Under the pieces are notes generated by a model that saw only the letters and a program-made list of their open reading frames with translations, had not been told where the DNA came from and did not search any database. The position numbers and the translations under genes are program-made. Below, piece after piece: positions 61,267-64,000 of a stretch of 64,000 nucleotides of DNA. The stretch spans positions 1 to 64,000 of the forward strand of contig JNDT01001313.1 in the NCBI GenBank assembly GCA_000697055.1, read 5' to 3'. This stretch comes from Saksenaea vasiformis B4078. Taxonomy: Eukaryota > Mucoromycota > Mucoromycetes > Mucorales > Saksenaeaceae. Numbering within the stretch: the stretch's first letter is position 1; the number at the start of each line of letters is the position of its first letter.

Positions 61267-62340
61267 CATATATACACTAATATTTTGCACCCATAATTTA
61301 AAGTGCGTGACCTCTCCATGGAAGCTCCGCGAAGAGTAAGTACTGCCTCTGCCTTTGCGATAATAACACCTCCTACCAAACGAAGGTTGAGTGGATCGGG
61401 ACCTGTTGCCATGACAGGAGTTATCGTGAATTCTGGATCAGGTAAGAGGATCAAATACAGTATTACAGTTTTCTGACTTTTCTGGGTCATAGATGAGACC
61501 TAGGGTTCAGATACCAGATGAAATAGGCATAAGCCTCTCCGTACATAATATGCTCGCATGATCACATTTTTTACGTATCTTTTTTACATTATTAAGGCTG
61601 CAAACGCTGCCTATGGAGCACGCGCCTTCCGATAGAGTTCGGTCCTCTGGAAGAATACATTTACAACGTTTAACTGTTCAGGGTGGCTCACTCCAGTAAT
61701 AAATGACGTTACCAAATATTGTGGCATTCAAAAGATGGATCCACATATCAAAGGATGATCATGATGGCGCGTAGCTCTAACATATGTATTACATCAACTA
61801 TCAACTTTATCTAAAAACCGTACTCGTTGGACTGTCTGGCATTGATCTATCGTAATACTATCGTTCGCTATAATTATGAATTGAGGACACCATGGTCGAC
61901 AAAATCATTGTTGTAAAAGGCTGTTGCGCATGCCTGGCCGCGTACCGTCTACCCCTGTACCAGGTTGATATGCACGCAAACACGCTAAACATAGCGATAC
62001 CATGATTGAGTCTTACTATAATATGAACCTAGATTAAGCTATATTGTGATTGTACCATACGATTGTCTTTTTATTCTTCATTCAAATAGCTGATCGTTGG
62101 ATGGTGATGCCATTGATGATGTCGATTCAGCTGAGCAGGATGTTTCAATCCCTTTAAATCATAATCCCTGATGAACTGCAGAGGCATCTCACTGTTATAG
62201 CAAAATCATTACGCGTTGGTCATTCGTGAAGTCGGCTTTGCTATCCTAATACACGAAGTTTATAGTTCTTGCAAATACAAAATATGCGTGGAGAAGTGGG
62301 AATTACGGCGGAGAATGGAAGGGTAAACGGAAAGGATAAT
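61267..62340. other. 3' flank of the large Fanzor-like gene
   Basis: No recognised gene. A 52-codon ORF at 61318-61476 (MEAPRRVSTASAFAIITPP) is of unknown value. If this gene belongs to an OMEGA-type element, the guide RNA would most likely be encoded near here; I see no hairpin strong enough to name. Confidence 0.45.
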
Positions 62341-63665
62341 TTACATGATGATTTGAGGTTCTGTGATGTTGGAGGAGATACCTTTATGAGGGAGAATCGA
62401 GCCACCATTGACATAGATTTCATCATTGATTGTCACGTCTTCACCTAGCACGGAGCAACCTTCCAGCCGTGACCAACGGCCGACAGATGAGTGCCAACCC
62501 ACGATACTCGAGTGAACCCAAGCAAAGTCTTTCACCTTGGCGCCCTCAAGGATCACACAACGTTGTAGACGTACACCATCACCGATGACTGCATTGGGGC
62601 CGATCACAACATTTGGACCAATACGGCAGTTTCGGCCTACCTTTGCTGTAGGATGAACAAGAACATTACCCTTGTAGACGTACTCCGACCCTGGGTTGGC
62701 CAGCTCTTGGGGATTCTTCTTGGCCAGGTGCGACAAGTACAGACAGGTACCGGTCAAAAAATCTTTGGGTTGACCCACGTCCATCCAAAATCCTTCCAGG
62801 TCGAATGTGTGTAGCTGGCCGTCTTGTGCTACATGTGGGAAGACTTCCTTCTCAATTGACGTTGGTTTCAACTACAGCAAGAATTTTTGTTTTGTCAGGA
62901 TATGCAGGTTGGCGCGCGACACGGTGTATTACCTCGATGCGGTCTAGAATAGAAGGGCTCAAAATGTAAATACCAGCGTTGATCTTGTTGCTGATGAATT
63001 CCTTGGGTTTTTCAACGAAACGTTCCACTTGGGAAGAAGCTGGCTTGTTGACGATAACGCCGTATTTGGAAGGATCGTCGACCTTTGTAACCTGCAACAC
63101 GTGTCAAATCACTTCTTGCTCCACTGTTGCCTCTTTGGTTATAACTTACCACGATAGTTCCTTCTTGTCCGTGGCCCAAGTGGAAATCTCTGAGTTGCTC
63201 AAAGGGATAATCACAGATAATATCACTGTTCAAAACAAAGAACGGGCTATCGTCCTTGCCCAAAATTTCTCTTGCTAACGCGAGGGGTCCTGCGGTACCA
63301 AGTGGTTCTGTTTCCACAGAAAAAGTGATCTTGACGTTGTATTCTTTTTCGTATTCCTTTAGCGCAGCCACCATGATCTCAGGACGATAGTTCACAGCCA
63401 ACACGATATCTGTCACTCCAGCCTGAGATTTTTCTTTTATCAGTAAATCACGTATCTCCATCGTCTTCTTTTCTATTTTTTACCTTGGCTAAACCTTCGA
63501 TCTGATGAAGGATCATAGGCCTGTTGGCGAACTCAACCAACGGTTTGGGAAGTGTGAGTGTAAGGGGTCTGAGACGGGTTCCGAAACCTGAAGGAAGATG
63601 TCAGGGACTCTCCAGAATGTAACACTGCAATAGAATTTACCACCAACAAGAATAAGTGCTTTCAT
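62341..63665 (-). CDS. PSA1: mannose-1-phosphate guanylyltransferase (GDP-mannose pyrophosphorylase)
   Basis: Makes GDP-mannose from mannose-1-phosphate and GTP, the donor for N- and O-mannosylation and the precursor of GDP-fucose. Exon 1 is ATG-AAAGCACTTATTCTTG up to 63641. It splices to [19 protein letters not shown], completing the [10 protein letters not shown] nucleotide-binding signature. Later exons give [57 protein letters not shown] and [12 protein letters not shown]. The C-terminus is a left-handed beta-helix of hexapeptide repeats ([20 protein letters not shown]), ending [15 protein letters not shown]. The usual single-gene length and all motifs are present. Five exons separated by short introns. 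Confidence 0.96.
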
Positions 63666-64000
63666 CGTTAATTACAAGAGGATGAGAGATGGCCAAGAGA
63701 TGAAGGGAAAAAAGGAAAAAAAAAGAGCGGAAGGAGTTCAAATATAAAAATAATAGCATGGCCGCGTTGCTATTTGCTGCTAGTCGTACAAAGACCCTAA
63801 AAAAAGCGCCTAATAATCCTCGACTAGCCAATCACACGCCAATCTTTTTCGCTAAAAAGAACATGGCTTTGCAGATCATTTGGTCAAACGGAAGAGTTGC
63901 ATGGGTCATACTGCCACTAGGACACGTTATTTGTTCTTACAATAACAAACAGCTATTTCCTTTGATGCCAACTGCTAGTGGAATGATGTGAAGTATGGTA
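63666..64000. other. PSA1 upstream region
   Basis: On the minus strand a TATA-like TTTTTATATTTG (about 63740-63752) is followed by a pyrimidine-rich leader up to the PSA1 start. The plus-strand ORF 63758-63991 has no recognisable family. Confidence 0.5.

Noticed and set aside
1..64000. CRISPR arrays, rRNA genes, further tRNA genes
   Set aside because: No regularly spaced identical repeats and no other T-arm/acceptor combinations were found by eye on either strand.

Overview
The window looks like nuclear DNA of a Mucoromycota (Mucorales-like) mould. The coding regions are broken by many short GT-AG introns, mostly 45-70 nt. A chitin synthase carries a myosin-like motor domain. Fanzor-type RuvC genes are present. 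The housekeeping set is fungal: TFIIIB BRF1, Aurora kinase, GYP7, VPS29, TBCA, CIA30, GDP-mannose pyrophosphorylase. No species can be named from the sequence alone. Exon joins quoted with coordinates were worked out by hand from splice signals and reading-frame phase.

Layout. 0-1.8 kb: AT-rich DNA and a tRNA-Leu(CAA). 1.8-6 kb: a secreted GH29 alpha-L-fucosidase and class II fructose-bisphosphate aldolase, both minus. 7.2-15 kb: a DDB1/CPSF-A family gene (minus) head-to-head with BRF1 (plus). 15.4-17.2 kb: a membrane-anchored O-fucosyltransferase-like gene. 17.2-19.8 kb: gene-poor, with dispersed repeats. 19.8-25.5 kb: a tiny complex I assembly-like gene head-to-head with GYP7, then a two-RRM protein. 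25.5-27.6 kb: gene-poor, with a 38-bp minisatellite. 27.6-29.1 kb: VPS29 convergent with a nucleobindin-like EF-hand gene. 29.4-31.7 kb: a Fanzor gene with a frameshift. 32.1-35.6 kb: topoisomerase III-beta. 36-42.2 kb: chitin synthase with motor domain. 42.2-53.2 kb: mostly non-coding, with TBCA, decayed mobile-element fragments and a second long copy of a ~480-bp repeat. 53.2-55.9 kb: CIA30 and Aurora kinase. 56.2-61.3 kb: a broken GCR1_C fragment followed by a very large Fanzor-like gene (1271 aa by my model). 62.3-63.7 kb: GDP-mannose pyrophosphorylase.

Themes. Several genes serve the wall and glycosylation: chitin synthase, GDP-mannose synthesis, O-fucosylation and a secreted fucosidase. 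CIA30 and possibly the 63-aa gene serve complex I assembly. The most unusual content is the pair of Fanzor-type (eukaryotic TnpB/OMEGA-like) genes. The second is about twice the usual Fanzor size, keeps recognisable RuvC and zinc-ribbon motifs, and reads through as a single spliced gene although it first appears as a run of near-abutting ORFs.
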